Positions 14,637-22,477 are shown, counted from the first letter of the stretch. The stretch: DNA of 31,470 nucleotides from JALQTD01 sp964390365 (GCA_964390365.1 CAYMHW010000017.1:1-31470); one strand, 5' to 3'. Translations and numbers: made by a program. Notes: generated from the letters alone by a model not told the origin.

Positions 14637-16556
14637 TCAGCCCTTGATGCCGCGCAGCACGTGCTCCTGGCCATCGCGGGTTTCGATGCGAACGAAGTAC
14701 ATGCCCGCGGCGATGGCCGTCAAGTCGATGCCGAGCGCGGCTTGGGTGCCGGCGAACTCATGGACAGTTTGGCCCGCTGAGTCGAGCAGCCAAGCGCGCG
14801 CCACGTCGACGCCTTCCACCCGCACCCGGTCGGACGCGGGATTGGGAACGAGGCGACAGGGGGTCGGGGCCAGCACTTCCGCGACGCCCACAGCGCTCGC
14901 GGGCCACCAGACCTTCACGACCTCCACGGGCGTGCGGTCCGCTGCATCGAACATGGCTTGGAAGTCGGCGATGGCCTCGGAGTCGTCCGCAAAACCGAAC
15001 AGCTCCTCCACCCACCGGGCGGGCAAGGCGAGGTAGTGCAGGGTCACTTCGGCGGTCACCGTTCCGGTGTAACCGTCGGGGGTGATGCGGTAAGTCAGCC
15101 GGTCGGTGCCGCTGCCCTCCGTTCCGTCCGCGAACCGATTGAAGTCGGCGTCGAGCGCGGCGGCCGGGCCGAAGGCGGCGGTGTCGTAGCTCATGTGCGC
15201 CGTTGAGAATCCGGCGGGGGCGATGCGGTTGTCTTTCAGCACGGAGGCCGCGCGGTCGAGCACCGTGGAGGGCGTGCCGCTGAGGTCGGCGAAGACCATT
15301 TCGTAGACCTGGACTTGATCGTCGGTCAGGATTTCGTTCCAGTGGGGCTCGAAGGGCTCGTCGCGGCCGGCGATGCCGCCTTCGGGCGTCCAGTCGCCGC
15401 TGTGGAAGAGCTCCGCGCCGGTCGAGTCGCGCAGGATGAACTCGAGGAAGGTCAGGCGCGACGGGTAGCCGGTCGGGAACTTGTGGCCGGCCAGGTTTTC
15501 CACCTCGACTTCGAAGGCGTACTCGCCCGTGGGGGCGTCGAGGGCCGTCACGAGGAGGTTCGCTGAATGGTGCTGGAGCATGCGCTCCGTGCGGGCGATG
15601 GTCGAATCGAATTGCACCGTGGAGGCGGAGAGGTCGAGGGCCACGGCGTTGTCGCGGAGGACCTTCAGCATGAAGGCGTTGCCGCCCACGAGGTGGTGTT
15701 GACCGAGGGGATTTGCGGCGAGCCACGTGGGCCGATCGGACAAAATGGTGCCCCCGGGGAGGCGGGGCATGTGGCAGGTTTGGCATTCCACCTCATCCTC
15801 GGAATACGAGGAATTCAGCCACTCCAAATACGTCGACTGCTCGAAAAACACCCCGTCCGTCGGCTGGCCCTCCAAATCGAACGTGTGCGTGTACAGCGAA
15901 TGACACGGCGCACACACCTCACTCTGCAGCATGTGCCCGCTGGCCGTCGGCGTGTAATCCACGTTCATCTGCATCGGCATGGTGACCTGCGGCGTGAAGG
16001 GGCCCCAAATCACGCGGTCCTCATTCGTCGGCAAATCCCCGTTGAACCGCCAGCGGAGCGAGTCGTCGTTGATGGTGTGGCAGCTCGTGCAGTTCACGCC
16101 GTCGAGGCCCATTTCGTCCGCCTCGAGGTCCTCGATGTTGTACAAATCATCGCCCGCCCAATGTGCCTCGTGGTGGCCAGCGGGGGCGTGGCAGCCCGTG
16201 CACACGTTGGCGATTTCGTCCACGTAGTCCGGGTTGACGAGGCCTTCGTGCGCCACTTTCGCACGCCAAAACGGATCCTTCGCGCTGTTCGCCATCATGG
16301 TCGATTGCCAATGCGTCACGACGCTCACGTCGTTGCCTTCCGCGTCCTGCATCGCGACCGGATCCGGCCCGTGGCAGAGCACGCAATTGCCCGAACCCAT
16401 GTGGTGCTCGCCTTCCGCGAACGTCAAATCCGCCATCTGGAGTAGGAGCGCCTCCTGTTCCGTCTTGACCGTGTCTGCAGGATCGACGGCTCCGGCCAGC
16501 ACCAGCGCACCGGCCACCAAGCCCATCGTTCCCAACCCAGCAAGTTTGCCTTTCAT
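14637..16556 (-). CDS. Pentaheme c-type cytochrome with T9SS sorting domain (first copy)
   Basis: A 639-residue protein. The start at 16556 (MKGKLAGLGTMG, a good signal peptide) is preferred over 16574, because it puts the first heme at residue 58 as in the paralogue downstream and leaves a promoter-like box 20 nt upstream. Heme c sites are at residues 58 (CVLCH), 119 (CTGCH), 156 (CTSCH), 215 (CAPCH) and 258 (CQTCH). The WQSTMMANSAKDPFWRAKVA segment and GHKFPTGYPSRLTFLEF motif repeat those of the paralogue. The end (LVPNPASDRVRV... GMYFVRIE) is a type A T9SS sorting domain. This should be a surface-exposed electron carrier; its donor and acceptor are unknown. It is divergent from a T9SS-sorted sugar dehydrogenase, 94 bp between starts, which suggests a shared function. 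Confidence 0.88.
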   Translation of the reverse strand: MKGKLAGLGTMGLVAGALVLAGAVDPADTVKTEQEALLLQMADLTFAEGEHHMGSGNCVLCHGPDPVAMQDAEGNDVSVVTHWQSTMMANSAKDPFWRAKVAHEGLVNPDYVDEIANVCTGCHAPAGHHEAHWAGDDLYNIEDLEADEMGLDGVNCTSCHTINDDSLRWRFNGDLPTNEDRVIWGPFTPQVTMPMQMNVDYTPTASGHMLQSEVCAPCHSLYTHTFDLEGQPTDGVFFEQSTYLEWLNSSYSEDEVECQTCHMPRLPGGTILSDRPTWLAANPLGQHHLVGGNAFMLKVLRDNAVALDLSASTVQFDSTIARTERMLQHHSANLLVTALDAPTGEYAFEVEVENLAGHKFPTGYPSRLTFLEFILRDSTGAELFHSGDWTPEGGIAGRDEPFEPHWNEILTDDQVQVYEMVFADLSGTPSTVLDRAASVLKDNRIAPAGFSTAHMSYDTAAFGPAAALDADFNRFADGTEGSGTDRLTYRITPDGYTGTVTAEVTLHYLALPARWVEELFGFADDSEAIADFQAMFDAADRTPVEVVKVWWPASAVGVAEVLAPTPCRLVPNPASDRVRVEGVDVARAWLLDSAGQTVHEFAGTQAALGIDLTAIAAGMYFVRIETRDGQEHVLRGIKG

Positions 16557-16576
16557 GCCGAGCAAGTTCGCCATGA

Positions 16577-16584
16577 CAAACTCA
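16577..16584 (-). promoter_or_regulatory. Weak -7-like box of the first pentaheme cytochrome
   Basis: TGAGTTTG on the minus strand differs from TAnnTTTG at one position and ends 20 nt before the ATG at 16556. It would be too close to the alternative start at 16574. Confidence 0.3.
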
Positions 16585-16623
16585 TGACAAAGCGACCCAC
16601 GTCACGTTCCGAGGGGTGGTCGG

Positions 16624-16631
16624 TATCTTTG
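16624..16631 (+). promoter_or_regulatory. Perfect -7 box of the sugar dehydrogenase gene
   Basis: TATCTTTG matches TAnnTTTG exactly and ends 19 nt before the ATG at 16651. It lies in the divergent region shared with the pentaheme cytochrome genes. Confidence 0.55.
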
Positions 16632-16650
16632 CCTCAGAAATTGACACCTC

Positions 16651-18165
16651 ATGCGCCTGCTTTTCCTCCTGACCTTGCCCACGCTCGCGTTCGCTCAAGC
16701 GCCCACCACCATCGTCGCGGAACGGTTGATGTATGCGGATTGGCCGGTGGCCGTGCGCAGCGTTTCGCACGATCCGGACGAGACGGCCGTGCTCATCGTG
16801 GGGCACGATGGGGTCGTGCATTGGTTCGACACCGCCACGGGGGAAGAGCGGTCTGAGCCCTTCCTCGACCTCGGGGTGAACGGATTGGACATCGTGGATT
16901 ACGGGGTGATGAGCGAACAAGGAGTGAACGACCTCGTGCTGGATCCGGATTTTGACAACAACGGGCTGTTCTACGTCGTGTACAACGGCTACCGGCCGGA
17001 TGGCACCGGGAACCTCATTGACGAGCGGGTCGTGTGCTTCGGGACCAATGAGGAACGGACGTTTGCGGATGTGACGGTTTGGAGTGAGGTGATCGAACTC
17101 GTGCAGCCCGCCCGCGGGCACAACGGCGGCCAAGCGCACTTCGGACCGGACGGCCACTTCTACCTCTCCACGGGCGACGGGGGCGGCACCGGGACCGGCG
17201 CACCCGGCGGCAACAGCGGCGGCGACAACCACGGCCCCATCGGCAACGGCCAGAACCTCCAAACCCTGCTCGGCAAGCTCCTCCGCATCGACGTGCACGG
17301 GCTCGACCCGTACACCATTCCGGCCGACAACCCGTTCGTGGGGAACCCGGATGCGCTCGATGAGATTTGGGCCTACGGGTTCCGCAATCCGTGGCGGTGG
17401 AGCTTCGACCGGTTGACCGGGGACAAATTCATCGCCGACGTGGGCGAGGTGGATTGGGAGGAAGTGAGCATCGAGCGGGCGGACAGCCCGGGCGGGTTGA
17501 ACTTTGGGTGGCGCATCATGGAAGGGCCGATGTGTTACGATCCCGTCGTGGACTGCGATCCGGACGGCGCCCTTGAGCTGCCGATTCACGCTTATCCGCA
17601 CGACAACGGGTGGTGCTCGGTCATCGGGGGGTACCGGTACCGGGGCGAGGCGATTCCCACGCTGTACGGGGCGTACATCCACTCGGATGCGTGTGGGTTC
17701 AACGACCACAAGTTTTGGTCTTTGACCGAGGAAGCGGACGGCAGCTGGACCAGCGCGAAGCTCACCATCGACGTGCCTGGCGGATTCGTGCCCTGGGAAG
17801 AAGTGCGCTACGCCTTCGGCGAGGACAACGCGGGCGAACTCTACTTGTGCACGCGCCTGGCCGTCTACAAACTCAGCTACGACCCGGACAATGCGCCCTC
17901 CGGTGGGGTGGCCGAAACGGTGCGGTTCACGCCCAACCCCGCGGCGGGGGCCGTGATCTTGGATGCGGGCGATGGCATCTTGTTGGAGCGGATTCGGTTC
18001 ACCGATGCGACGGGCCGGGTGGTGCACGATGCCGCACTCAACAGCCCGTCGTCGCCGTACACGTTCTACACGCACGACTTGGCGGTCGGGACGTACGTTG
18101 TGGAGGTTTGGCCGGTGGGGCAGGCGGCCCCGATTTGGGGGCGGCTTGCGGTGGTGGACCCTTGA
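16651..18165 (+). CDS. PQQ-dependent sugar (glucose/sorbosone-type) dehydrogenase with T9SS sorting domain
   Basis: A 504-residue protein. It has a signal peptide (MRLLFLLTLPTLAFAQ), then a six-bladed propeller of the GSDH family (PF07995): GVNDLVLDPDFDNNGLFYV, the active-site HNGG (His157) in RGHNGGQAHFGPDG, TLLGKLLRIDV, EIWAYGFRNPWRWSFD, and DVGEVDWEEV. These are the hallmarks of soluble PQQ glucose dehydrogenase relatives, which oxidise an aldose or similar alcohol and pass electrons to an external acceptor. The end (RFTPNPAAGAVIL... GTYVVEVWPVG) is a T9SS sorting domain, so the enzyme should work at the cell surface. The neighbouring T9SS-sorted pentaheme cytochromes are the obvious candidate electron acceptors (inference). 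Actual substrate and PQQ supply cannot be judged; no pqq genes are in the window. It abuts the convergent gene with no gap. Confidence 0.88.
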   Translation: MRLLFLLTLPTLAFAQAPTTIVAERLMYADWPVAVRSVSHDPDETAVLIVGHDGVVHWFDTATGEERSEPFLDLGVNGLDIVDYGVMSEQGVNDLVLDPDFDNNGLFYVVYNGYRPDGTGNLIDERVVCFGTNEERTFADVTVWSEVIELVQPARGHNGGQAHFGPDGHFYLSTGDGGGTGTGAPGGNSGGDNHGPIGNGQNLQTLLGKLLRIDVHGLDPYTIPADNPFVGNPDALDEIWAYGFRNPWRWSFDRLTGDKFIADVGEVDWEEVSIERADSPGGLNFGWRIMEGPMCYDPVVDCDPDGALELPIHAYPHDNGWCSVIGGYRYRGEAIPTLYGAYIHSDACGFNDHKFWSLTEEADGSWTSAKLTIDVPGGFVPWEEVRYAFGEDNAGELYLCTRLAVYKLSYDPDNAPSGGVAETVRFTPNPAAGAVILDAGDGILLERIRFTDATGRVVHDAALNSPSSPYTFYTHDLAVGTYVVEVWPVGQAAPIWGRLAVVDP

Positions 18166-18540
18166 TTACGGGCAATCGCAGCCCGGAACCGCTTCGTCGA
18201 CGGAGAGCATCCACCGCGTTCCTGCGCGGGTGACGGTGAAGGAGCTGACCGGACCTTCCGCCAAGCGGAATACATAGCGCTTCGGGGTCTCGCGCGGGCC
18301 GCTGGCCTTCCAGTCCACCTCCGCGGCGTAGAGCCATGCGATGGGGTCGGCGTCTTCGAGGCAGGCGATCACGCAGGCCGATTGGGCGTCTTCGTCCAGG
18401 CCTTCCATCTCGATGTCCGCGCGGAGCCGGCGTTCGGGCAGCCAGTCGCTGCAACCGCGCCAGCCGAGCAGGAGGTACGAGAGGACCGTGCCGATGAGGA
18501 GGCCGGTGCCAAAAATCAATAACCTGCGCTTGATGGTCAT
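18166..18540 (-). CDS. Small membrane-anchored DUF4258-like protein
   Basis: A 124-residue protein. Residues 5-27 form an N-terminal membrane anchor (RLLIFGTGLLIGTVLSYLL), followed by a soluble domain with WLPERRLRADIEMEGLDEDAQ, CVIACL, a KRYVFRL strand and a terminal CxC (GCDCP). The arrangement resembles small Bacteroidota proteins annotated with DUF4258, whose function is unknown. The gene is divergent from the ABC ATPase gene with only 34 bp between starts. A TAGATTCG box lies 4 nt before its ATG. Its stop codon directly follows the stop of the sugar dehydrogenase. Family assignment is tentative; that it is a real gene is more certain. Confidence 0.65.
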   Translation of the reverse strand: MTIKRRLLIFGTGLLIGTVLSYLLLGWRGCSDWLPERRLRADIEMEGLDEDAQSACVIACLEDADPIAWLYAAEVDWKASGPRETPKRYVFRLAEGPVSSFTVTRAGTRWMLSVDEAVPGCDCP

Positions 18541-18544
18541 GCCG

Positions 18545-18552
18545 CGAATCTA
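18545..18552 (-). promoter_or_regulatory. Putative TAnnTT box of the DUF4258-like gene
   Basis: TAGATTCG on the minus strand, then CGGC, then the ATG at 18540. It is one of a pair of divergent boxes packed into a 34-bp gap. Confidence 0.4.
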
Positions 18553-18561
18553 CGACCTGCG

Positions 18562-18569
18562 TACCTTCG
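18562..18569 (+). promoter_or_regulatory. Putative TAnnTT box of the ABC transporter operon
   Basis: TACCTTCG, then five G, then the ATG at 18575. The G run is not a good Shine-Dalgarno sequence and sits too close to the ATG to act as one. Confidence 0.4.
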
Positions 18570-18574
18570 GGGGG

Positions 18575-19231
18575 ATGATTGCGACGGAAAACCTGACTTT
18601 TCAATACGCGCCGGAAACGCCGGTGTTGCGGTTCCCGGACGTGGCGTGCGCGGCCGGGGAACGGCTGTTGCTGCTGGGCGACTCGGGATGTGGCAAAACG
18701 ACGTTGCTGCACTTGATGAGCGGGCTGTTGCGGCCGGCGACAGGGAACGTCACGGTGGCGGGGACTGGGCTCCATGGGCTGAATGGGCGGGAGCTCGATC
18801 GGTTCCGGGGGGCGGAGGTGGGCATCGTGTTCCAGCGGGCGCATTTCGTGCAGAGCTTGACCGTGTTGCAAAACCTGGCCTTGCCGGGCTTCCTTTCGGG
18901 GAAGGGAACGGAAGGCGGGGAAGAGCGGGCGCGTGCGATGCTCGAGCGGTTGGGGATTGGGGAGAAGGCCGACAAGCGGCCGCGGGACTTGAGCATCGGC
19001 GAGCAGCAGCGGGCCGGCATTGCGCGGGCGCTCATCCATTCGCCGTCGGTGCTGTTGGCCGATGAACCGACGAGTGCGTTGGACGATCGGTCGACGGAGC
19101 GGGTGATTGAGCTGTTGGAATCGGAGGCCGATCGCGTGGGGGCGGCGTTGGTGGTGGTGACGCACGATACGCGCCTCAAGGACCGGTATGCGAACCGGGT
19201 GACGTTGAACCCTGTTACGGAGCGGGCATGA
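18575..19231 (+). CDS. ABC transporter ATP-binding protein (LolD/MacB type)
   Basis: A 218-residue protein. All ABC ATPase motifs are present: Walker A GDSGCGKTT (35-43), Q-loop VFQRAH (Gln87), signature LSIGEQQR (139-146), Walker B VLLADEP (159-165) and H-loop His197 (VVVTHDTR). The size and the ALDDRS D-loop region fit the LolD/MacB branch, which powers mechanotransmission or lipoprotein/metal-related systems rather than ordinary importers. The start at 18575 is chosen because the upstream extension is antisense to the DUF4258-like gene and lacks family character. It overlaps the permease gene by 4 bp (ATGA at 19228), so the two form one transporter. Confidence 0.93.
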   Translation: MIATENLTFQYAPETPVLRFPDVACAAGERLLLLGDSGCGKTTLLHLMSGLLRPATGNVTVAGTGLHGLNGRELDRFRGAEVGIVFQRAHFVQSLTVLQNLALPGFLSGKGTEGGEERARAMLERLGIGEKADKRPRDLSIGEQQRAGIARALIHSPSVLLADEPTSALDDRSTERVIELLESEADRVGAALVVVTHDTRLKDRYANRVTLNPVTERA

Positions 19232-20406
19232 AACTGAGCTGGATTTTCATTGCGTGGCGGAATTTGGCCTCGAAGCCGTTGAGCACCGCCCTCAGCATTG
19301 CGCTGCTCGCCTTCGGCGTGGGCATGGTCAGCCTCATGATGCTCGCGGAACACCAACTTCGCGACGCGTTTGACCGCAACATCAAGGACATCGACATGGT
19401 GCTCGGCGCGAAGGGCAGTCCGCTGCAACTCATTCTTGCGAACGTGTACCACGTGGACGCGCCCACCGGCAACATCCGGCTGGCCGATGCGCAGAAGGTG
19501 ATGCGCCATCCGTACGTGGCCGAGGCGATTCCGCTTGCGTACGGGGACAACTTCCAGCGGTATCGGATCGTGGGGACGGAGCCTTCCTACATCGAGCATT
19601 ACGGGGCTGAACTCGCGGATGGCCGGCTTTGGGAAACGCCTTTCGAGGTGGTCGTCGGGGCGCGGGTGGCGCGGGAAGCCGGGCTGAAGCTGGGCGACAC
19701 GTTTTTCAGTTCGCACGGGTTGCTGGACGAAACCGACGTGCACACGGACAAGACCTTCACGGTGGTGGGGGTGCTGGAGGAATCGCGGAGCGTGCTCGAC
19801 CAGCTGTTGTTGTGCAACGTGGAGACGGTTTGGGGGGTGCACGAGCACGAGGGGGAGGAAGTCGAGGCGGAAGTGACGGCGGTGTTGCTGAAGAAGCGGA
19901 ATCCGTTGGCGGTTTTGACCTTGCCCAACCTCATTTCCGAAACGAACATGCAGATCGCCCTGCCCGCGATCGAGGTGAATCGCCTGACCCAAAACTTCGG
20001 GCTCGGGCTGGGCACCCTGCGCACCATCGCCCTGCTCATCATGGCCCTGAGCTTCGCGAGCATCTTCATTTCCGTGTACGACAGCTTGCTCGCGCGGCGG
20101 TATGAACTCGCCCTGATGCGGACGATGGGCTCCAGCGCGCGCGGCCTTTACGGCTCGCTGCTCTTGGAAGGCGGGTTGCTGAGCCTCGGGGGCGTGGTGC
20201 TGGGTGCGGTGGTCAGCCGCGTGGGCATTGCCCTGCTCGCCACCTTGGTCGAGGACAAATTCCGATACGACCTCAACGCCCTCGCCATCCTCCCGTCCGA
20301 ATGGCTCCTCGCCGCCGCCGCGCTCGCGGTGGGCTTGTTGGCGGCGGCCATTCCCGGACTTCGCGCCCTGCGCCTCGACATCTCTCGGACCCTCTCTGAT
20401 GCGTAA
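19228..20406 (+). CDS. FtsX/MacB-type ABC transporter permease
   Basis: A 392-residue protein. Residues 18-40 are the first membrane segment (TALSIALLAFGVGMVSLMML). A large extracytoplasmic domain of about 210 residues follows (VYHVDAPTGNIR, VVVGARVAREAGLKLGD, typical of MacB periplasmic core domains). Three further membrane segments lie in the last 140 residues (around LGTLRTIALLIMALSFASIF, LLEGGLLSLGGVVLGAVVS, and LLAAAALAVGLLAAAIPG), with the FtsX-family cytoplasmic loop YELALMRTMGSS between the second and third. This is the four-TM FtsX topology. Pairs of this type with a downstream DUF3299 protein also occur in gammaproteobacteria, in one case linked to zinc; the substrate here is unknown. 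Confidence 0.92.
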   Translation: MKLSWIFIAWRNLASKPLSTALSIALLAFGVGMVSLMMLAEHQLRDAFDRNIKDIDMVLGAKGSPLQLILANVYHVDAPTGNIRLADAQKVMRHPYVAEAIPLAYGDNFQRYRIVGTEPSYIEHYGAELADGRLWETPFEVVVGARVAREAGLKLGDTFFSSHGLLDETDVHTDKTFTVVGVLEESRSVLDQLLLCNVETVWGVHEHEGEEVEAEVTAVLLKKRNPLAVLTLPNLISETNMQIALPAIEVNRLTQNFGLGLGTLRTIALLIMALSFASIFISVYDSLLARRYELALMRTMGSSARGLYGSLLLEGGLLSLGGVVLGAVVSRVGIALLATLVEDKFRYDLNALAILPSEWLLAAAALAVGLLAAAIPGLRALRLDISRTLSDA

Positions 20407-20411
20407 CTTGC
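20404..20411 (+). promoter_or_regulatory. Putative TAnnTT box 5 nt before the DUF3299-like gene
   Basis: TAACTTGC overlaps the permease stop codon (TAA at 20404-20406) and is followed by GAACC and the ATG at 20417. If active it would be an internal operon promoter. Confidence 0.3.
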
Positions 20412-20416
20412 GAACC

Positions 20417-20974
20417 ATGAAAACCCTTCGTACTTCTTCGTTGATTGGGGGCTTGCTGCTCCTCGGTGTCAGCACCTTGGACTTGAGCTCGATGTGCCAT
20501 CCGTCGGAAGCTTCGGTGGCGGCGCGCGAATCGGTGTTGCGGGCGGCGGAGGACCACGCGCCGGTGATGACCGCGGCCGCAGAAGGCCAACCGAAGGAAT
20601 TGACCTGGCGCACGCTCGAAGACGTGGTCTTCACGGACGTCTACATGGAATCGCTCGAGTCGTTTTACTGGAAGCCGACCTTCGGTCCCGAGGTGAAATC
20701 GGTGAGCGGCAGCCACGTGCACATCACGGGGTACATCATTCCCGTGGATTTGGACGAGGATTTCTACGTGCTGAGCCGGTATCCGTACGCGAACTGCTTC
20801 TTCTGCGGGGGCGCGGGGCCGGAATCGGTGGTGGATTTGCGCTTTGAAGGGGGCTCCAAGCGGGTATACCAAACCGATGAACGCCTCACCTTCTCCGGCA
20901 CCCTCCGCCTCAACGCGGACGACATCTACCAAATGAACTACATCCTCGACGGCGCCGTCGAGTACACGCCATGA
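20417..20974 (+). CDS. Exported DUF3299-like protein associated with the ABC transporter
   Basis: A 185-residue protein. It has a signal peptide (residues 1-18, LIGGLLLLGVSTLDL region) with a Cys soon after. The domain (from about residue 60) reads LTWRTLEDVVFTDVY, then VHITGYIIPVDLDEDFYVLSRYP, then an ANCFFCGGAGPESVVDL segment with a CxxC, and LTFSGTLRLN. This follows the DUF3299 outline (GYIIPL...FLL...C), with the usual C-H-PPPP stretch replaced by CFFCGG. The CFFC pair could bind a metal. A second in-frame ATG at 20399 overlaps the permease stop; 20417 is preferred for its better signal peptide and the box upstream. Family link is likely; function is not known. Confidence 0.75.
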   Translation: MKTLRTSSLIGGLLLLGVSTLDLSSMCHPSEASVAARESVLRAAEDHAPVMTAAAEGQPKELTWRTLEDVVFTDVYMESLESFYWKPTFGPEVKSVSGSHVHITGYIIPVDLDEDFYVLSRYPYANCFFCGGAGPESVVDLRFEGGSKRVYQTDERLTFSGTLRLNADDIYQMNYILDGAVEYTP

Positions 20975-21354
20975 CCCCAGGGATGGTGGCCATCCACCTC
21001 GCCACAGTCGTTCCCGCAGCCCTCATCGGCACCGCCTTGATGGCGATGCGCAAGGGCACAACGGTGCACCGAATCTTCGGCAAAACCTACCTCGTTCTCA
21101 TGGCGTTCACCGGGGGGTGGACCCTGTTCATGCCGTCGTTCTTCCCGTTAGTTGGTGGGCACTTCGGCCCCTTGCACGCGCTGAGTGTGTTGACGATTTG
21201 GACCGTCCCCACTGCTTGGCGTGCAGCACGCCGCGGCAACATCCGCGGACACCGAAGCGCGATGATTCAATTGTACATCGGCGGCATCCTGCTTGCGGGC
21301 GGTTGGGCCGTCTTCGGGCCGGGTCGGTACTTGAATCAGCTCCTGTTCCCCTGA
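20971..21354 (+). CDS. Four-helix membrane protein (DUF2306-like)
   Basis: A 127-residue integral membrane protein with four hydrophobic segments: MVAIHLATVVPAALIGTALM, TYLVLMAFTGGWTLFMPSFF, LHALSVLTIWTVPTAW and LYIGGILLAGGWAVFGPGR. Conserved-looking features are an early His, KGTTVHRIFGKTY, LHALSV, RGHRSAM and PGRYL, which match the DUF2306 pattern of paired histidines near membrane faces, as in heme- or quinone-associated small membrane proteins. It overlaps the DUF3299-like gene by 4 bp (ATGA at 20971) and ends the four-gene ABC module. It is separated by 6 bp from the convergent trhO gene. Function unknown. Confidence 0.75.
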   Translation: MTPGMVAIHLATVVPAALIGTALMAMRKGTTVHRIFGKTYLVLMAFTGGWTLFMPSFFPLVGGHFGPLHALSVLTIWTVPTAWRAARRGNIRGHRSAMIQLYIGGILLAGGWAVFGPGRYLNQLLFP

Positions 21355-21360
21355 CGTTGA

Positions 21361-22422
21361 TCAGCGGGGCCGAACGGCGCTGAGCGTTTCAGGGGACAAG
21401 GCGGGGCGCTTCGGGCGCAACCGGCCCTTGCTGTAGCGCTCGCGGGCTTGGTGGCCTTTCCGCAACGCGGCCTGCTCCTCCTCGGACAGGTGAATGGTTT
21501 GCTGGCATTCCACCCCGCATGTTCCCTCGAACTGCTCGGCGCAAGAAGGGCACTGGATGAACAGGAGGTTGCAACCGAGGTTCACGCAGTTCGTGTGGTC
21601 GTCGCAGGGGGCGCCGCACTGGTGGCAACTCGCAACGATGTCGTCCGAAATGCGCTCGGCCATCCGCTCGTCAAACACGAAGTTCTTGCCGATGTAGAGG
21701 TTTTCGAGCCCTTGTTCGCGGACTTGGCGGGTGTACTCGATGATGCCGCCGTTGAGCTGGTGGACGTTGGGGAAGCCGCGGTGCTTGAGCCACGCCGAGG
21801 CCTTTTCGCACCGGATTCCGCCGGTGCAGTACATGACGATGTTGCGGTCGTTTTGGCCTTCCAGCATGTGTTCCACCTGCTCAATCTCCTCGCGGAACGT
21901 GTCCACATCGGGCAAAATCGCGCCCTTGAAGTGGCCCACCTCGCTCTCGTAATGATTGCGCATGTCGATCAAAATCGTGTCCTCCCGCTGGATCATCTCG
22001 TTGAACTCCGGGGCATTGAGGTGCACGCCGCAATCGCGCACGTCGAAGGTCTCGTCGTCCAAGCCGTCGGCCACGATCTTCGGGCGGACCTTGATGATGA
22101 GCTTGAAAAACGACTTGCCCTCGTCGACCGCGAGGTTGAGGCGGATGCCTTCGAGGAAGTCGATGCTGTAGAGGTGGGTGCAGAAGGCGTCGAACTGCTC
22201 CGTCGGAACAGAGATTTGGGCGTTGACGCCTTCGTGGGCGACGTACGTCCGGCCGAGGATGTCCATGGACTCCCAGTGGAGGAACAAGTAGTCGCGGAAG
22301 AATTGCGGATTCTCGATGCGGGCGTATTGGTAGAACGAAACGGTCGTCCGTTCACGCTGTTCGTCGCGCATGCGTTGAATCAACACCTTCCGATCGACCA
22401 GGTTGCGCAATTCGTGCTTCAT
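21361..22422 (-). CDS. trhO: tRNA uridine(34) hydroxylase, rhodanese-like (TrhO/YceA)
   Basis: A 353-residue protein. The N-terminal ~110 residues form the TrhO-specific acylphosphatase-like domain (HEGVNAQISVP, GIRLNLAVDEGKSFFKLIIKVR). A rhodanese domain follows with ILIDMRNHYESEVGHFKGA and the active-site loop YCTGGIRCEKAS (catalytic Cys199, second Cys205). The C-terminal part is Cys-rich (SCHQCGAPCDDHTNC, QCPSCAEQFEGTC) and probably binds zinc. The E. coli enzyme, together with prephenate metabolism for its partner pathway, hydroxylates U34 of certain tRNAs to 5-hydroxyuridine using O2. Length and motifs match the long TrhO form. It has its own candidate promoter and a GC-rich hairpin in the leader. 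Confidence 0.93.
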   Translation of the reverse strand: MKHELRNLVDRKVLIQRMRDEQRERTTVSFYQYARIENPQFFRDYLFLHWESMDILGRTYVAHEGVNAQISVPTEQFDAFCTHLYSIDFLEGIRLNLAVDEGKSFFKLIIKVRPKIVADGLDDETFDVRDCGVHLNAPEFNEMIQREDTILIDMRNHYESEVGHFKGAILPDVDTFREEIEQVEHMLEGQNDRNIVMYCTGGIRCEKASAWLKHRGFPNVHQLNGGIIEYTRQVREQGLENLYIGKNFVFDERMAERISDDIVASCHQCGAPCDDHTNCVNLGCNLLFIQCPSCAEQFEGTCGVECQQTIHLSEEEQAALRKGHQARERYSKGRLRPKRPALSPETLSAVRPR

Positions 22423-22440
22423 GCGATTTCAGGTCACAGG

Positions 22441-22455
22441 CCTCCGGCGCGGAGG
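22441..22455 (-). other. GC hairpin in the trhO 5' leader
   Basis: CCTCCG and CGGAGG form a perfect 6-bp stem around a 3-nt loop, between the putative trhO promoter and its ATG at 22422. No T run follows on either strand, so it is not a typical terminator; a leader structure is possible. Confidence 0.35.
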
Positions 22456-22477
22456 GTCGTTCGGGAAAATTGAGTTT

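Noticed and set aside
12656..14647. A 663-codon open frame antisense to the second pentaheme cytochrome
   Set aside because: Composition is Arg/His-rich with no domains; the opposite frame has five CxxCH sites and a T9SS tail.
12665..16556. The two pentaheme cytochrome genes as a recent duplication or assembly duplication
   Set aside because: They share heme order and motifs but differ at many residues and in their sorting domains, so the duplication is old and genuine.
18570..18574. GGGGG before the ABC ATPase start as a Shine-Dalgarno site
   Set aside because: It directly abuts the ATG, no other gene here has a comparable element, and Bacteroidota generally do not use Shine-Dalgarno sequences.
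18601..20634. A 677-codon open frame antisense to the ABC transporter genes
   Set aside because: It runs through two clear ABC genes and a DUF3299-like gene; no protein motifs are seen in it.
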